Source: Hydrogenobaculum sp. Y04AAS1
Lineage (GTDB): Bacteria; Aquificota; Aquificia; Aquificales; Aquificaceae
Length of the DNA: 64,000 nucleotides
Reading direction: 5' to 3'
Assembly (NCBI RefSeq): GCF_000020785.1
Contig: NC_011126.1
Location: 620,001-684,000, forward strand
Shown here: positions 7,302-17,126 of the stretch, in pieces
Layout of the letters: each line of letters begins with the position of its first letter
Position numbering within the stretch: position 1 is the stretch's first letter
Notes under the pieces: model-generated
Databases searched by the model: none
What the model was told of the DNA's origin: nothing
Seen by the model: only the letters and a program-made list of their open reading frames with translations
Made by a program: the position numbers and the translations under genes

Positions 7302-8681
7302 ATGGCAAAAGTTGTCAAAGGTAGTATAGCAGAAGCTTTAAACACTTCGCAGTTTAGTCTTTTTCACATCAAGGCTATGTTTGCTTCAGCCATGGGATTT
7401 TTTACATCGGCTTACGACTTGTTCATAATAGGTACTGCCCTTGTGCTAATAAAAGATGAATGGCACCTAAGCGCCCAACAAGTAGGTCTTATAGGTTCTA
7501 TATCTCTTATAGCTACTTTCTTTGGTGCTTTTATCTTTGGAAATCTCGCAGACAGGCTTGGTAGAAAATCTGTTTACGGCATAGAAGCTATTTTGATGGT
7601 TTTAGGCGCTTTAATGTCCGCTTTTTCTTTTAACGTAGGCTTTTTACTTTTATCTCGTTTTATATTGGGCTTAGGAGTAGGGGGAGATTATCCTCTTTCT
7701 GCGGTTATAATGAGCGAGTATGCAAACACTACCACAAGAGGTAGAATGGTTACATTGGTATTTAGCGCTCAGGCACTGGGTTTGATAGCTGGACCTATGG
7801 TGGCGCTCACTCTTTTGGCGGCTGGAGTAGACAAAGATTTAGCCTGGAGAATAATGCTTGGGCTAGGTGCCTTACCAGCAGCTACGGTTATATATTTAAG
7901 AAGAAGGTTACCAGAATCCCCAAGATGGCTTGCAAGAGTTAAAGGTGAGAAAGAAGTGGCGGCAAAAGATTTAGCATCGTTTTCACTTGGTGATATAGTC
8001 ATAGAAGAAGTCAAAGACCAGATAGTCAAAAAACCTTTATCAAAATATTGGTTACAGCTTTTAGGTACCGCTGGTACATGGTTTTTGTTTGACTACGCTT
8101 ACTATGGCAACACTATATCAACACCTTTAGTACTAAAACATATAGCAACCCATGCAAATTTAATACAAAGTACAGCTATAAGCTTTCTAATATTTGTGGT
8201 ATTTGCTGTACCTGGTTATTTCATAGCCGCTGCCACTATAGACAAAATAGGACATAAATTTTTGCAAATGCTTGGATTTTTCATGATGGGTCTTATGTTT
8301 TTCATAATAGGAATGTTTCCTTCAATAGTACACAATTTTCCTCTTTTCGTAACGTTGTATGGTTTGTCTTACTTCTTTGCAGAGTTTGGCCCAAATACCA
8401 CCACCTTTGTATTGCCAGCGGAGGTATTTCCAGTAAACGTTAGAACCACAGCCCATGGTATATCTGCTGGCGTAGCTAAGATAGGCGCATTCATAGGAGC
8501 TTACTTCTTCCCAATCTTGTTAAAGTCGTTGGGATTAAGCCATACCTTGCTTTTGACATTTGTATTCTCGTTAGCTGGACTAATACTTACTTATATAGCA
8601 ATCCCAGAACCAAAAGGAAAATCTTTGGAAGAAGTATCTCAAGAAGATACGACCCTTTCAAAGCCCTCACCTGCTACCTAA
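7302..8681 (+). CDS. Inorganic phosphate permease, MFS PHS family
   Basis: 459 residues with about 12 membrane helices. Features typical of the phosphate:H+ symporter group are FFTSAYDLFIIG in the first helix, GNLADRLGRKSVYG between helices 2 and 3, and GVGGDYPLSAVIMSEYA in helix 4, where the Asp is characteristic of phosphate porters. It should import phosphate with protons across the inner membrane. AGGAGG precedes the ATG. The Pho-box-like promoter directly upstream agrees with induction under phosphate limitation. Related MFS carriers for other anions cannot be fully excluded. Confidence 0.85.
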   Translation: MAKVVKGSIAEALNTSQFSLFHIKAMFASAMGFFTSAYDLFIIGTALVLIKDEWHLSAQQVGLIGSISLIATFFGAFIFGNLADRLGRKSVYGIEAILMVLGALMSAFSFNVGFLLLSRFILGLGVGGDYPLSAVIMSEYANTTTRGRMVTLVFSAQALGLIAGPMVALTLLAAGVDKDLAWRIMLGLGALPAATVIYLRRRLPESPRWLARVKGEKEVAAKDLASFSLGDIVIEEVKDQIVKKPLSKYWLQLLGTAGTWFLFDYAYYGNTISTPLVLKHIATHANLIQSTAISFLIFVVFAVPGYFIAAATIDKIGHKFLQMLGFFMMGLMFFIIGMFPSIVHNFPLFVTLYGLSYFFAEFGPNTTTFVLPAEVFPVNVRTTAHGISAGVAKIGAFIGAYFFPILLKSLGLSHTLLLTFVFSLAGLILTYIAIPEPKGKSLEEVSQEDTTLSKPSPAT

Positions 8682-8692
8682 CATATAAAAAT

Positions 8693-8712
8693 AGCCCCGT
8701 TTGGGGCTTTTA
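8693..8712 (+). terminator. Rho-independent terminator after the permease
   Basis: AGCCCC-GTTT-GGGGCT hairpin followed by TTT; it starts 11 nt after the permease stop and ends just before the next Pho-box-like repeat. Confidence 0.8.
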
Positions 8713-8715
8713 AAA

Positions 8716-8747
8716 TTAACAAAAAATTAAAAATAAAAGTTTAATAT
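8716..8747 (+). promoter_or_regulatory. Pho-box-like, leaderless promoter of the acyltransferase
   Basis: TTAACA (8716), N5, TTAAAA (8727), N9, -10 TAATAT (8742-8747), with the ATG only 6 nt further. The transcript is predicted to start at or next to the A of the ATG. Confidence 0.7.
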
Positions 8748-8753
8748 AAAGAT

Positions 8754-9542
8754 ATGAAATATGTAAAGTTTTTTTACAAAATACTTGTTTTCCTAATGCT
8801 TTTCATAGCTTTTATTTTAAAATCTCTATATATAGATATTTTTATTAAAAACCAAAAAGAAAAGAGGAAAGCTTTCGTAAAAAATGCTTCTTTGTTCTCT
8901 ATGCTAGTGATTAAATTCTTCAACATAAATATAAAACAAAACGGCATGTATATAAAAGACTCTCAAAATTATATAATAGTATCAAACCATCTTAGTTATA
9001 TTGATATAGTGGTTTTGAGCGCTTTTGTAGAGACAGTTTTTATATCCACAAAGGAAGTGCAAGAGACGTTTTTGTTTGGGCATATAGCAAGATATGGAGG
9101 GGCGGTATTTATAGATAGAAAGAACAAAGCAAACATACTTTCTGATATGGAGCTTTTTAAATCTGTTTTAGAAGAGGGTTTTAAGGTGGTGGTGTTTTTA
9201 GAGGGCACCACTTCAAACGGTGATGATGTTCTTCCTTTTAAAAGTAGTTTTGTAGAGATCATGCTAAAAGCCCAAAAACCAATATTACCAATATGTATAA
9301 AGTATAAATCTATAAACGGCAAACCAATAGCTATATCCAGTAGAGATTACGTATTTTACTATGGAGATATGGAACTTTTTAAGCATCTTTTAAGCTTCTT
9401 GTTAAATGTAGATAGTATGGAAGTTGAACTTTTCTTCTTAAACCCTCTGTATCAAACGTCTTATCTCAATAGAAAAGAACTAACAAAAATACTATATGAG
9501 GATATAAGATCTTGCTATTTGGAAAAACCTATAAGTTTTTAA
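8754..9542 (+). CDS. PlsC-like 1-acylglycerol/lyso-lipid acyltransferase
   Basis: 262 residues. An N-terminal hydrophobic anchor (about 5-25) precedes the PlsC/LPLAT core: acyltransferase motif NHLSYID near residue 82, GGAVFIDRK, and the phosphate-binding-type FLEGTTSNG near 150. Members acylate lysophosphatidate, or, for OlsA-type members, lyso-ornithine lipid. The Pho-box-like promoter, and an OlsB-like gene elsewhere in the regulon, make an OlsA role an attractive guess, but the sequence alone does not settle the acceptor. No Shine-Dalgarno, as expected for a leaderless message. Overlaps the next gene by 31 bp. Confidence 0.8.
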   Translation: MKYVKFFYKILVFLMLFIAFILKSLYIDIFIKNQKEKRKAFVKNASLFSMLVIKFFNINIKQNGMYIKDSQNYIIVSNHLSYIDIVVLSAFVETVFISTKEVQETFLFGHIARYGGAVFIDRKNKANILSDMELFKSVLEEGFKVVVFLEGTTSNGDDVLPFKSSFVEIMLKAQKPILPICIKYKSINGKPIAISSRDYVFYYGDMELFKHLLSFLLNVDSMEVELFFLNPLYQTSYLNRKELTKILYEDIRSCYLEKPISF

Positions 9543-10246
9543 ATATATCAATTCACGATGTTTGCCCTTCAAACCTTGAAAATATTTTTAAACTAAAAGA
9601 ACTGTTAGCTGAAAATGGCTTCGACAATATAACTTTTCTTCTTATTCCCTTTTACCACGAAAAAGAAACGCTTTTAGATATTAAAAACGAGGTATTGGAG
9701 ATTACAACAGACGCCGAGGTTATACTTCATGGATACACTCACAGCTCAAAGGATTTTGGAAAATACGATTATAGGAAGATATTTACCCATAAAGAAGCGG
9801 AGTTTTTATTAGAGGATGAACTTAGCCTAAGGCTTGATAAAGGAATTGAGATGTTAAAAGAGCTTGATATAACACCAAAGGGCTTTATAGCACCCGCTTG
9901 GCTTTTCAAAAAAGAGTTATTACAGCTTTTAAAAGAAAAAGGATTTTTATTTACAACCGATAGAAGGTATATATACAATCTTCAAGAAAACAAAAAGATA
10001 TTTTTACCGGTTTTGGGCTTTGGTAGCAGGGGCTATATAGAAGATGTTTCTATTTTTTCTTTTGATAAGATGTTTTTTATGCTAAAAGCCCTAAACGTTG
10101 TAAGGATAGCTCTTCATCCAGTAGACATTAAAAATCCTTCTAAAATTTATAAACTCCTCAAAGTATTGGAATATACAAGAAAAGAACATTTTCAAATAAA
10201 TGGTTTATATCATATTATAAAAGCAAAAAACTTAATAAAAAATTAA
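9512..10246 (+). CDS. DUF2334-type polysaccharide deacetylase-like protein
   Basis: 244 residues starting at TTG 9512 with GAGG ten bases upstream; no better start exists before the first conserved motif SIHDVCP. That motif, HGYTHSS near residue 73 and the late RIALHPVD motif are the metal and catalytic signatures of the NodB-like/DUF2334 deacetylase barrel. It would remove an N- or O-acyl group from a sugar or glycolipid in the cytoplasm. It overlaps the acyltransferase gene and precedes two glycosyltransferases, which fits glycolipid synthesis. Confidence 0.75.
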   Translation: MLFGKTYKFLNISIHDVCPSNLENIFKLKELLAENGFDNITFLLIPFYHEKETLLDIKNEVLEITTDAEVILHGYTHSSKDFGKYDYRKIFTHKEAEFLLEDELSLRLDKGIEMLKELDITPKGFIAPAWLFKKELLQLLKEKGFLFTTDRRYIYNLQENKKIFLPVLGFGSRGYIEDVSIFSFDKMFFMLKALNVVRIALHPVDIKNPSKIYKLLKVLEYTRKEHFQINGLYHIIKAKNLIKN

Positions 10247-10263
10247 CACATATGTATTAAATT
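10232..10263 (+). promoter_or_regulatory. Pho-box-like promoter of the PHP-GT4 gene
   Basis: TTAATA (10232), N5, TTAACA (10243), N9, TAAATT (10258-10263). The box overlaps the stop of the deacetylase gene. GATAAT at 10265-10270 is an alternative -10. Confidence 0.6.
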
Positions 10264-10287
10264 AGATAATAGCTATAGGGAGGTTTT

Positions 10288-12606
10288 ATGATAAAGGTAG
10301 ATTTACATCTTCACTCTCAAGCTTCAAACAGGCCGGGTGGCTACATTTCTGAAAAACTAAAAATAGGCGAGAGCTACACCAAGCCCAAAAAGCTTTACGA
10401 GATCTTGTCAAACAGAGGAATGACGCTATTCACCATCACAGACCATGATACTATAGACGGATGTCTTGAGATAGCCCATCTTCCCGGTGTTTTCATATCA
10501 GAAGAAATAACCACATACTTTCCAGAGGATAGATGCAAAGTACACGTTATAGCCATTGATATAAATCAAAAGCATCACGACGATATACAGCATATAAGGG
10601 GCAACATATACGAACTTGTAGATTATCTTCAATTCAACAACATAACCCATATACTGGCTCATCCGCTTTACGATATGGATGGAAAGCTTAATAAAACTCA
10701 TATAGAAAGGTTTTTACTTTTATTTGACAACTGGGAAATACTAAATGGCACAAGGTCAAAAACTTCTTCAATTATCACAAAAAAGATAGCAAAATCTTAC
10801 ACCAAAAAAGATTTGGAAGACCTTGCAAACAAATACGGCTTTTTTAAAAGAAAAAGAGATTTTATAGCTTTTACCGGTGGGTCTGATGACCATGGTGGGC
10901 TTGATCTTGGTTATGGATATACTATAGCAGAAGGCTCCAGCGTAGAAGATCTCAAGAAAGCCATAGAAAATGGAACTACGAAAGTAGATGGCTATCATGG
11001 AAATCCAAAAAGACTGACACACATGGTAATGAACATAGCAAAAGAAGGCATGAAAAAACGCTATAATCTTGGAAGCTTGGGGTTTTTACTGGATAGTTTA
11101 TTTGAAAACAAAGACCTAACCCAAAAGTATTCTTTCTTAGATTCTATACTTGGCAAAAGCTCTGCAGTCACTTTCATAGAAAATGTTGTAAACTTCAAAG
11201 GTGTTATGACAGAAAATCAGCATGATAACATATTTCAATTTTTCTCAAACATATTACCCTATACGCTAAATCAAATAAAATCTATGAAATCCTTTGATTT
11301 TGATAAGCTAAGCGCTTACATAGGAAGAAGCGTTATATTTTTAGCTCCATATATAGCTTATCTATCTGTCTACAAACAAAGAGCCGATGAGAAAAACACA
11401 TCCAAGAGATTTTACAAAGAGTTTTTCAATGAAGAACACATTGACGGCAAAGTAGCATATTTTACCGATACATTTTTTGATATAAACGGCGTAGCTAAAA
11501 CCACTCAAAAGCTTCTTGATTTGGCCAAAGAAGAGGAGCTAAACATCAAGTTTATAATCTCAGACGAAAGATGTATTGAAGATAGTCATATTAAAAACTT
11601 TAAACCAATGATTTCTTTTGCTTTACCAGAGTATGAGAATATCACCATAAATATACCAAATCTTTTAGAGCTTTTAGATTATGTAGAATCAGAAAATTTT
11701 GACATCGTGTATGCTGCCACCCCAGGGGTTATAGGAATCTACGCTCTTATAATAGCCAAAATCCTTGGTATTCCTTTTGTATCTGCTTATCACACAGACT
11801 TTCCAGAATACACCTATAGATATACCTCTGAGCCTTATTTTAAATACGCTGCTGAAATGCTTATGAAAACCTTCTACGGTTTGTCAGACAGGGTATTGAT
11901 CCCAAGTTTTTCTTACTATGAAAAGCTTAAAAACTACGGTATAAAAGAGGACAAGCTGGTAATTTTCAAACGAGGTGTAAACAAGGAAAAATTTAACCCC
12001 ATCTTTAGAGATAAGGATTTTTGGAAAAACTTTGACCCCACTTACAGAGGAGAAAGAGTGATTGTCTATATAGGAAGAGTTGCAAAAGAAAAAGATTTAG
12101 ACGTGTTTATAGAGGTTTTTGAGCTTTTAAAAGAAGAGAGAAACCTAAGGTTTGCCATAGTAGGGGATGGACCATATAAGTATGAACTTGAAAAAGTTTA
12201 CAAAGATAGGATTATGTTTACGGGATTTTTGGAGGGGGAGGATTTATCAAAAGCCTATGCCAGCGCAGATATATTCTTGTTTCCAAGCACCACAGAAACC
12301 TTTGGAAACGTGGTTTTGGAAGCTATGGCCAGTGGCATCGTACCTTTAGTCCCAGATAAAGGTGGTGCAAAAGAACATATAAAACATGAAGAAAACGGCT
12401 TTATAATAAATCAAAACAATCCAATAGAGTATGCAAACCTCATAAAAAAACTCTTAGAGGATCATTTCTATTACAAAGAGATAAAACAAAGAGCTATAGA
12501 TTATGCCCATAGCTTAGACGAGAGAGAGCTTTTGTTGGAGATGATAAACTTGTTATCTTTTAACAAAGTAAGGAGTATAGAGTTTTCAGAAGAAAGCGTT
12601 GCATGA
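10288..12606 (+). CDS. PHP-domain / GT4 glycosyltransferase fusion
   Basis: 772 residues in two halves. Residues 1-260 form a PHP metal-dependent phosphoesterase domain (DLHLHSQ, TITDHDTIDG, HILAHPLYD, GGSDDHGGLD). Residues about 390-760 form a GT4 glycosyltransferase (DINGVAKTT, AYHTDFPEYTYRY, YIGRVAKEKDLD, GDGPYKYELE, then the EX7E motif in TETFGNVVLEAMASG). The DxNGV and YHTDFP motifs resemble GT4 enzymes that glycosylate diacylglycerol, such as SqdX-type synthases. It probably builds a membrane glycolipid. GGGAGG precedes the ATG. The stop overlaps the next gene by 4 bp, and the promoter is Pho-box-like. Confidence 0.85.
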   Translation: MIKVDLHLHSQASNRPGGYISEKLKIGESYTKPKKLYEILSNRGMTLFTITDHDTIDGCLEIAHLPGVFISEEITTYFPEDRCKVHVIAIDINQKHHDDIQHIRGNIYELVDYLQFNNITHILAHPLYDMDGKLNKTHIERFLLLFDNWEILNGTRSKTSSIITKKIAKSYTKKDLEDLANKYGFFKRKRDFIAFTGGSDDHGGLDLGYGYTIAEGSSVEDLKKAIENGTTKVDGYHGNPKRLTHMVMNIAKEGMKKRYNLGSLGFLLDSLFENKDLTQKYSFLDSILGKSSAVTFIENVVNFKGVMTENQHDNIFQFFSNILPYTLNQIKSMKSFDFDKLSAYIGRSVIFLAPYIAYLSVYKQRADEKNTSKRFYKEFFNEEHIDGKVAYFTDTFFDINGVAKTTQKLLDLAKEEELNIKFIISDERCIEDSHIKNFKPMISFALPEYENITINIPNLLELLDYVESENFDIVYAATPGVIGIYALIIAKILGIPFVSAYHTDFPEYTYRYTSEPYFKYAAEMLMKTFYGLSDRVLIPSFSYYEKLKNYGIKEDKLVIFKRGVNKEKFNPIFRDKDFWKNFDPTYRGERVIVYIGRVAKEKDLDVFIEVFELLKEERNLRFAIVGDGPYKYELEKVYKDRIMFTGFLEGEDLSKAYASADIFLFPSTTETFGNVVLEAMASGIVPLVPDKGGAKEHIKHEENGFIINQNNPIEYANLIKKLLEDHFYYKEIKQRAIDYAHSLDERELLLEMINLLSFNKVRSIEFSEESVA

Positions 12607-13739
12607 AACTTTTAGATATAACGCATTTTTATTCAGATAAAAGCGGTGGTATAAAAACCTATATAAACAACAAGATAGAGTATTTTAAGGACAAAGATAT
12701 TGAGCATGTTCTGATAGTACCTGGCAAAAAAGATAATATTAATTATATAAACCATAGCAAGATATATCAAATCAAATCCCCTTACATGTTGGTTTGGAAA
12801 CAGTATAGGCTTCTTGTCAACCACCAAAAGATAGCAAACATTATCCAATACGAAAAGCCAGATATCGTAGAAATAGGATCGTTATTTTTACTACCATCTT
12901 TTATAAAAAAATTAAAAGAAAAGCTTAATTTTAGGATGATTGGTTTTTTTCATTCTAACTTGGAGAAAAGTCTATCAAACATTCTCAAACTAAACAAAGA
13001 AGATAGCGTAGTATCAAAGATGACCAGAAAATATATCTACAAAGCCTACAGCGATATGGATCTGATAATAGCTCCTTCTTTTTATGTAAAAGATTATCTA
13101 AATACTTTGGGCTTATACAACGTAGAGGTGGTTTATCATGGTATAGATGTTAGGTTTTTTGAAAACCAAGCACCAGACAAAGACCTTCAAAACGCTTTAA
13201 AAGGTAAAATAGCGCTTATATATGTGGGAAGGTTTTCCAAAGATAAAAACTTTTTAGAGCTTTTAGATATATTTAAAACAGTATATAGCTTAGATAACAG
13301 AATTCATCTAATTTTAGTAGGGGATGGACCAGACAAAAAGCATATAAATAAAATACTAGATAGGGGTTTTACGGTTTTTGATTATATAAAAGACAAAAAA
13401 ACCCTGGCAGGGCTTTACAAGGCATCTGATATATTTGTCAGTGCTTCCAAATCCGATACCTTTGGCTATTCTATAATAGAAGCCCAGGCCTGTGGGCTTC
13501 CAGTGGTGGCTTACAAGGATGTATCGTTTCCAGAGATTGTTTATTATAAAAATTATCTTGCCTCTTCAAAAGAAGAGTTTATAAAAAATCTACTCATTTT
13601 ATCAAAAACATACCAGTATCTTGATAAAAGCCAAATAAAAGGCTTTATAAAAGAGCGCTTTTCTTTGGAAAAGAATATGGAGGAGCTGTTTTTCATATAC
13701 AAGTCCTTAAGTGGTTTGTACCAAAAGCGCTTCGCTTGA
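12603..13739 (+). CDS. GT4 family glycosyltransferase
   Basis: 378 residues, GT-B fold. The N-terminal half has THFYSDKSGGIKTYI (nucleotide-sugar glycine loop) and GFFHSNLE. The C-terminal half has YVGRFSKDKNFLELLDIF, LVGDGPDKKHI, then SKSDTFGYSIIEAQACG with the EX7E-type motif. It likely adds a sugar to a lipid acceptor after the upstream PHP-GT4 enzyme, to which it is translationally coupled (ATGA overlap). Its 3' end overlaps the converging c-di-GMP gene by 33 bp. Confidence 0.85.
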   Translation: MKLLDITHFYSDKSGGIKTYINNKIEYFKDKDIEHVLIVPGKKDNINYINHSKIYQIKSPYMLVWKQYRLLVNHQKIANIIQYEKPDIVEIGSLFLLPSFIKKLKEKLNFRMIGFFHSNLEKSLSNILKLNKEDSVVSKMTRKYIYKAYSDMDLIIAPSFYVKDYLNTLGLYNVEVVYHGIDVRFFENQAPDKDLQNALKGKIALIYVGRFSKDKNFLELLDIFKTVYSLDNRIHLILVGDGPDKKHINKILDRGFTVFDYIKDKKTLAGLYKASDIFVSASKSDTFGYSIIEAQACGLPVVAYKDVSFPEIVYYKNYLASSKEEFIKNLLILSKTYQYLDKSQIKGFIKERFSLEKNMEELFFIYKSLSGLYQKRFA

Positions 13740-15614
13740 CTCTTCTACCACAGGTTTTAGAAGTTTTTTGGACTCTTTTTTAAGCTCTGCCAACCTTTTT
13801 GATATCTCTTGGGAGCTCTTGTAGTTTAGAGTACTTGTGGCGGCCATAGAGATAGTCGCTATTGGAAATTCTTTTATGTTTCCTTCTCTATCTTTTGATA
13901 CAAAATAACCTCTTTTTATGTCCTCTCCTTTGTAAAGTTCCTTCAAAGCCTCTTGGGCTTCTTGATAAAGCATTTCTAAAACTTGTTTTATATTCTTTAC
14001 ATTTTTGAAAATCACCACAAAATCATCTCCCCCTATATGCCCCACGAAAGCATCGTAGTTAAAGGCAAAGGTTTGGAGCGTTTGGGCTAATTTCTTAATC
14101 ATCATATCCCCAGCCAAAAAGCCATATGCATCGTTAAAGGGCTTGAAGTTTGCTATATCTATATAAACCACATAGGCGTTTATTTTTTGCTCTATGGCAT
14201 TTTCAATCTCTTTTTCTATAATCACATTACCTGGCAATCCCGTTAGAGGGTTTGTATAAAGGGTGATTTTGTAGAATGTATCAAAGAGCTTTTCCAATAT
14301 CTTTGCTTTTGTCAAAACCCCTACAATCTCCTTGTTCTTAACTATCATGATCTCTAAGCCCTTTTCTATAGCTAAGTTGTAAGCGTGAAGTATGTTGTCT
14401 TGAATATCTATTTTCTCTGGGTGTACATAATGGCAATCAACGTGTTCAAAAAAGTAATCTATGGGTTTATAGTAAAATAGATTTTCACTGAAGGCATTTA
14501 GCATTCTCTTTATACAGTTCTCACTTATTGCAATATCAAAATCTTCCAAATATAACCATTTTAAATCGTTTTTCTTTATGATATCTATTAGCTCTTTTAT
14601 CTCAGGTGCCCCTTTTATAACCCTTATAGGTTCAATGTCCTCTTTGGCTATGCTGTACCTATCTTTTACAGAGTTTAGTTTTTTCTTGATGATGATGTTC
14701 CTTAAAAGCATGATACCTTCTTTTGGTAGCTCTTTGGAGGGTGATGGTTTTGCCAACAAAAACCCTTGAGAGTAGTCTATACCAAGCTCTAAAACAACCT
14801 CTAAATCCTCTTTAGTTTCTATGCCTTCAGCTATGGTTCTTATGCCGTTTTTTATAGCCATATCCATGATGCCCCTTACTATCTGCCACTTTAGTTTTGA
14901 CCGTGCTATACCATTTATAAGCTCTATAGGAAATTTTATATAGTCTGGCTCTATGTGGCTCAATATATTCAAAGAGTTATAACCTGTACCAAAATCATCA
15001 AAGGCTATACTAAAACCTACGGATTTGTAATATTTTATCGTCTCTTTTAACATATCTATATCGTCTATCTTTTCTGATTCGGTTAGCTCAAGTACTACAT
15101 CTTGGGGTTTTAGATTGTTTTGAAGTACAACGTTTAAAGTAAAGCCTCTTTTAAAAAATCCACTGTTTGAAGAGTTTGGATTTATGTTTATAAAAAGCTT
15201 TAAACCTTTTTGCTGATACTGGGCTATAGCTTGTTCTCTACATATAGCATCAAGCTTATAGTCTATACCCATCTCTTTGGCTATGCTAAAAACTTCTTTT
15301 GGATATATGTAGCTATCTCCGTTTTTCACTCTAAGAAGAGCTTCGTAGGCATACACAAAACCATCTTTATTGGAAAAAATAGGCTGATAAAACATAATGA
15401 CTTGCTTTTTAAATAAAAGCCTTAAAAGCTCCAAATTTTCTCTGACAAGCCTTGTGGGTTTTAGGCACAGAACCTTGTGCGCGCTGTTGATGTCTTCTAA
15501 CATAAAATACTCATAGTCATCTGTTACATTTTCACTAAACTCTTCTATACTTTCAAACTCTTTTACACTTATTTGTGAAAAATCTTTGCTTACAAATACA
15601 GCCCTCATACACAA
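13707..15614 (-). CDS. EAL-CBS-GGDEF cyclic-di-GMP turnover protein
   Basis: 635 residues. Residues about 60-300 are an EAL phosphodiesterase with its key motifs (YEALLR, LELTESE, AFDDFGTGYNSL, AEGIETKEDL, QGFLLAKP). Two CBS motifs follow at about 320-440. The C-terminus is a GGDEF domain (TGLPGN, DIANFKPFNDAYGF, then GGDDFVVIF). The signature is GGDDF, so cyclase activity may be reduced and the domain could act as a GTP-binding regulator. No membrane helices are seen, so it is cytoplasmic. Last gene of a three-gene operon read from a Pho-box-like promoter. Confidence 0.9.
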   Translation of the reverse strand: MCMRAVFVSKDFSQISVKEFESIEEFSENVTDDYEYFMLEDINSAHKVLCLKPTRLVRENLELLRLLFKKQVIMFYQPIFSNKDGFVYAYEALLRVKNGDSYIYPKEVFSIAKEMGIDYKLDAICREQAIAQYQQKGLKLFININPNSSNSGFFKRGFTLNVVLQNNLKPQDVVLELTESEKIDDIDMLKETIKYYKSVGFSIAFDDFGTGYNSLNILSHIEPDYIKFPIELINGIARSKLKWQIVRGIMDMAIKNGIRTIAEGIETKEDLEVVLELGIDYSQGFLLAKPSPSKELPKEGIMLLRNIIIKKKLNSVKDRYSIAKEDIEPIRVIKGAPEIKELIDIIKKNDLKWLYLEDFDIAISENCIKRMLNAFSENLFYYKPIDYFFEHVDCHYVHPEKIDIQDNILHAYNLAIEKGLEIMIVKNKEIVGVLTKAKILEKLFDTFYKITLYTNPLTGLPGNVIIEKEIENAIEQKINAYVVYIDIANFKPFNDAYGFLAGDMMIKKLAQTLQTFAFNYDAFVGHIGGDDFVVIFKNVKNIKQVLEMLYQEAQEALKELYKGEDIKRGYFVSKDREGNIKEFPIATISMAATSTLNYKSSQEISKRLAELKKESKKLLKPVVEESSEALLVQTT

Positions 15615-16825
15615 TACCTCCTATAAACATCCTCTATGTATCTTTTTACGACTGTGTACTCGTGGATCTCAAGCACATGCTTAAAAAACGAGCAGGCATT
15701 TTCATCCAAAGTTAAGAGGGTGTTTATAGCAGATTGTATTACAAAGGGATTGTCTTCTTTTAATATAATGTCTCTTATAAAGGGTTTTGCCATACTCAAG
15801 TTTTTTGATTTTATTACATTTAGAGCGGTGATCCTATAATTTGCTATCGGATGGTTTAGGGCGATGATGAGCTTGGTCTCATAGGGGAGTTTGATGAAGT
15901 TTTCCAGATTGTAACCACAATGAGGACATGCAATATCATCTTGGTTTATAGTATTCCAGCACATAGGACAGAAAAACACAAAGTTTTTATCGGCACTGGT
16001 GGGTTTTGCATAAACGTTTACTGGTTTGTAGCTTTTAATAAAATTGACGATATCAATACAACCTTCTACAAACTCCAAAGAAAACACCGATAAGAAAAAC
16101 GGCTCGTATATCTCAAGAGTTTCCACCATCTCATCGTTTATTATGCTAAACAATTTTTTGTCGTTTTTTACATAGATATGGAAGTATCCGCTTGGAAACA
16201 AACCTTGAGTTAAGAACTCTTTGAGGTTTACATCAAAATCAAGGCTTGTGATCTCATCCTCTTCTTTTACAAACAAAAGCTTATGTCTGGCAGCATAGAT
16301 ATCCACGAGTTCTTCGGGGATTTTGTAAAAGTTCATGGTGACCACCTTATCAGATATCTTGCTTATCAAAAAACTAACAGCAGGTTCTTTGTCAAGATCA
16401 CCAAACTTTGCATTTACAACATCCCCATTTTTAAAATAAATATAGCCATCCACCTCTAAAAACTTGGATTTTACCTCCAAAAACCCCGTTAGTTCCATGC
16501 TTTTTATATCTTCTAAAACCTTTGCAAAATCTGCCCTCGTGTCTGTGGGAGATATCCATACTTTGTTTAGCTTTGGATGCAATATCTTTATATCCTCTGT
16601 CTTTCCAACGAGGGCTTTGTAGAAATTACAATCCACTTTATACACCTTTGCGTAGGCTGGTGTTTTTAGGCTTTTAGTATCGTAAAAAACATTGTTATCC
16701 ACACTTACCAAAAAACAGTCAAAACTTGCGTTTATCATCTGTTCAAAAGCCAAAAACTCTTCTTCGTTTTCTATAGACACTTCTAAGCTTGGCTCTAAGA
16801 GCGTTAGGGCTTGTTCAATCTGCAT
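15605..16825 (-). CDS. DUF4388-like / zinc-ribbon / HEAT-like regulatory protein
   Basis: 406 residues. The middle part (about 90-200) has the LTGFLEVKSKF, GYIYFKNGDVVNAKFG pattern of DUF4388 (PatA N-terminal-like) domains found in bacterial signalling proteins. A zinc ribbon follows (CPMCWNTINQDDIACPHCG, near 285). The C-terminus resembles HEAT-like helical repeats (NYRITALNVIKSKN). No catalytic motif is seen. It overlaps the EAL-GGDEF gene start by 10 bp and the upstream small gene by 11 bp, so it is probably a partner in the same pathway. Confidence 0.65.
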   Translation of the reverse strand: MQIEQALTLLEPSLEVSIENEEEFLAFEQMINASFDCFLVSVDNNVFYDTKSLKTPAYAKVYKVDCNFYKALVGKTEDIKILHPKLNKVWISPTDTRADFAKVLEDIKSMELTGFLEVKSKFLEVDGYIYFKNGDVVNAKFGDLDKEPAVSFLISKISDKVVTMNFYKIPEELVDIYAARHKLLFVKEEDEITSLDFDVNLKEFLTQGLFPSGYFHIYVKNDKKLFSIINDEMVETLEIYEPFFLSVFSLEFVEGCIDIVNFIKSYKPVNVYAKPTSADKNFVFFCPMCWNTINQDDIACPHCGYNLENFIKLPYETKLIIALNHPIANYRITALNVIKSKNLSMAKPFIRDIILKEDNPFVIQSAINTLLTLDENACSFFKHVLEIHEYTVVKRYIEDVYRRYCV

Positions 16826-17102
16826 AGGTGTATTTTTCTTGCAAGTTTTTTTCTAAAAACTCCAAAGCCTCTGGAGCCAATAGATGACCAAGTTTGTCCT
16901 TAAGGGTGGAAGGACTCACTATCTCTTCAAAAGTCCTTTGATATTTCCCGTCAAAGCCAAGTTTCATCGCTTGGAAGTAAAATAGCAGGTTGTATACTTT
17001 ATTGTATGCTAACACGTGATAGTTACCGTTATCAAAAATAGAAAGCAACATTTCCTCACCTTCTTCCAACAAATGCTTAAGTTCATCAAACACTTTAACC
17101 AT
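16815..17102 (-). CDS. Small acidic cytoplasmic protein, unknown
   Basis: 95 residues, mostly helical, no membrane segment and no cysteine. I do not recognise it. AGGAGGTG precedes the ATG at good distance. First gene of the operon with the DUF4388-like and EAL-GGDEF genes and nearest to the Pho-box-like promoter. Confidence 0.65.
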   Translation of the reverse strand: MVKVFDELKHLLEEGEEMLLSIFDNGNYHVLAYNKVYNLLFYFQAMKLGFDGKYQRTFEEIVSPSTLKDKLGHLLAPEALEFLEKNLQEKYTYAD

Positions 17103-17126
17103 GGCACTGCACCTCCTTTGAATTTT

